Below are positions 63,031 through 64,000 of a stretch of 64,000 nucleotides of DNA, in pieces. Origin of the DNA: Lepus europaeus. Lineage: Eukaryota > Chordata > Mammalia > Lagomorpha > Leporidae. The notes below the pieces were generated by a model that was not told the DNA's origin, did no database searches, and saw nothing but the letters and a program-made list of their open reading frames with translations. Every line of letters begins with the position of its first letter. Position 1 is the first letter of the stretch. Where the stretch lies: assembly GCF_033115175.1 (NCBI RefSeq), contig NC_084839.1:35325501-35389500 (forward strand), written 5' to 3'. The position numbers and the translations under genes are program-made.

Positions 63031-64000
63031 AAAAAAGGGAATATTTTAATTCAAATATTTTTAATTCATATGTTTTTATTTCCAGAAATTAAGTTTATCT
63101 AACATGACATTATATAAAATGTAAACTACCATTTACCTGATGGCACAGATAGGCAGGACCAGAACCTAAGACTGCTTGACTCTTAGTCCAAAGACCTTGC
63201 CATTATAAACCCAAATAACTGAACAAATTCTGAAAAACCCATTTAGAATATATTCACTAAATAAAACCTATTTCACTCAAACAAGTGCAATGTACATGAT
63301 GACAAAATATAGTCAAGAAATACACATTATAAATATACAGATAAAGAGTTCACAAAATGTGGGAACACAGAAGTTCATGTTTTGACTTTGGAATGGTTAC
63401 TTGTATACTTTTCAGTGGGATACTAGAGTAGATTGCAATATAGAAAATACACAGAGAAAGCTTGATTTGCTAACCGTCTTAACATATGTATAAAATGCTA
63501 TCCAAATTATTAACCAACTGCTGAGTAACATAAGCTTTCTGTTCTTGACTCTGGCCAAGTTATCAAACATTTCATTAAAGGCTGAGGGGAAGAAAGGCAA
63601 TGACATTCAAATATGTTAACCATTCTTTGATTGGAGCAGCATACCTAAAAGACACAGCGAGAGAGGATAACACTAACTAAAATGAAATTTGAGGTATGAA
63701 ATTTTAAACTGGCAATCAACTGTAAAAAAAGTATTAGAATAACTCATTTATGAAAACAAAACTTTCAAAATCACCTCTCTGTGCTTATCAGAGAAAAAAA
63801 ATTGCCATGTTCCTCATGGCAGTTGATTTAAAATTAAAAATTGAAATATTATAACAATTTATTTACAGTGGCTCAAGTAGTTACTCTCCTATGTTTAATT
63901 TTAGACATTCAACATCCGTGGTCAGATCCAATACCAGTTAGACTCAAGAAGATACTAGGTGGAGGTTCTGTTGGGCTTATTTTTATGATACTGAGAAAAA

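Noticed and set aside
63412..63606. Minus-strand frame considered as SOS1 exon 8
   Set aside because: Its translation does not match the expected exon 8 residues (ending HYFELLK), and the phases do not fit exon 9.

Overview
This window is nuclear DNA from a placental mammal, most likely rabbit (Oryctolagus cuniculus) or another lagomorph. The main evidence is about sixteen copies of the GC-rich lagomorph C-repeat SINE, in young and old versions, with A-tails and target-site duplications. They sit among older mammalian repeats (MIR, L2, ancient L1, MER5A-like and mariner-type elements). The genes have short exons with GT/AG splice sites. Nothing prokaryotic is present.

The dominant gene is SOS1 (son of sevenless homolog 1, the Ras/Rac guanine nucleotide exchange factor), on the minus strand from beyond the right edge down to about 16,965. 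I could place fifteen consecutive exons, matching human exons 9 to 23, at base resolution. Every splice phase closes and every exon length agrees with the human protein. They encode human residues 359-1333: the end of the DH domain, the PH domain, the REM and CDC25 domains that bind and activate Ras, and the proline-rich tail that binds GRB2. Exons 1-8, the promoter and the histone-like domain lie off the right edge. Exon 23 is followed by a 3' UTR of about 4.4 kb ending at a poly(A) signal at 16982-16987. A 45-nt microexon (24461-24505) supports a long and a short tail isoform.

On the left, one plus-strand exon (2728-2871) is probably the last coding exon of ARHGEF33, which lies tail-to-tail with SOS1 in mammals. 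Its frame ends in a basic Lys-rich tail and a TGA. That stop overlaps a consensus splice donor, so the end of the protein is ambiguous.

Layout: 1-260, a CA-rich minisatellite; 261-2727, probable ARHGEF33 intron with MIR and MER5-like repeats; 2728-6020, ARHGEF33 end and presumed 3' UTR; 6020-16960, intergenic DNA with two L2 copies, a SINE and a MIR; 16965-21849, SOS1 last exon and 3' UTR, free of recognisable repeats; 21850-58896, the other SOS1 exons and their introns; 58897-64000, part of SOS1 intron 8.

I found no previously undescribed system. The points most worth checking are small: an in-frame loss of three codons and a Tyr-to-Asp change in SOS1 relative to human, the microexon with its weak donor, the ARHGEF33 stop/donor overlap, and some layered repeats. 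Comparisons with human SOS1 rest on my knowledge of that protein, not on an alignment run here. Residue numbers for SOS1 are human numbering.
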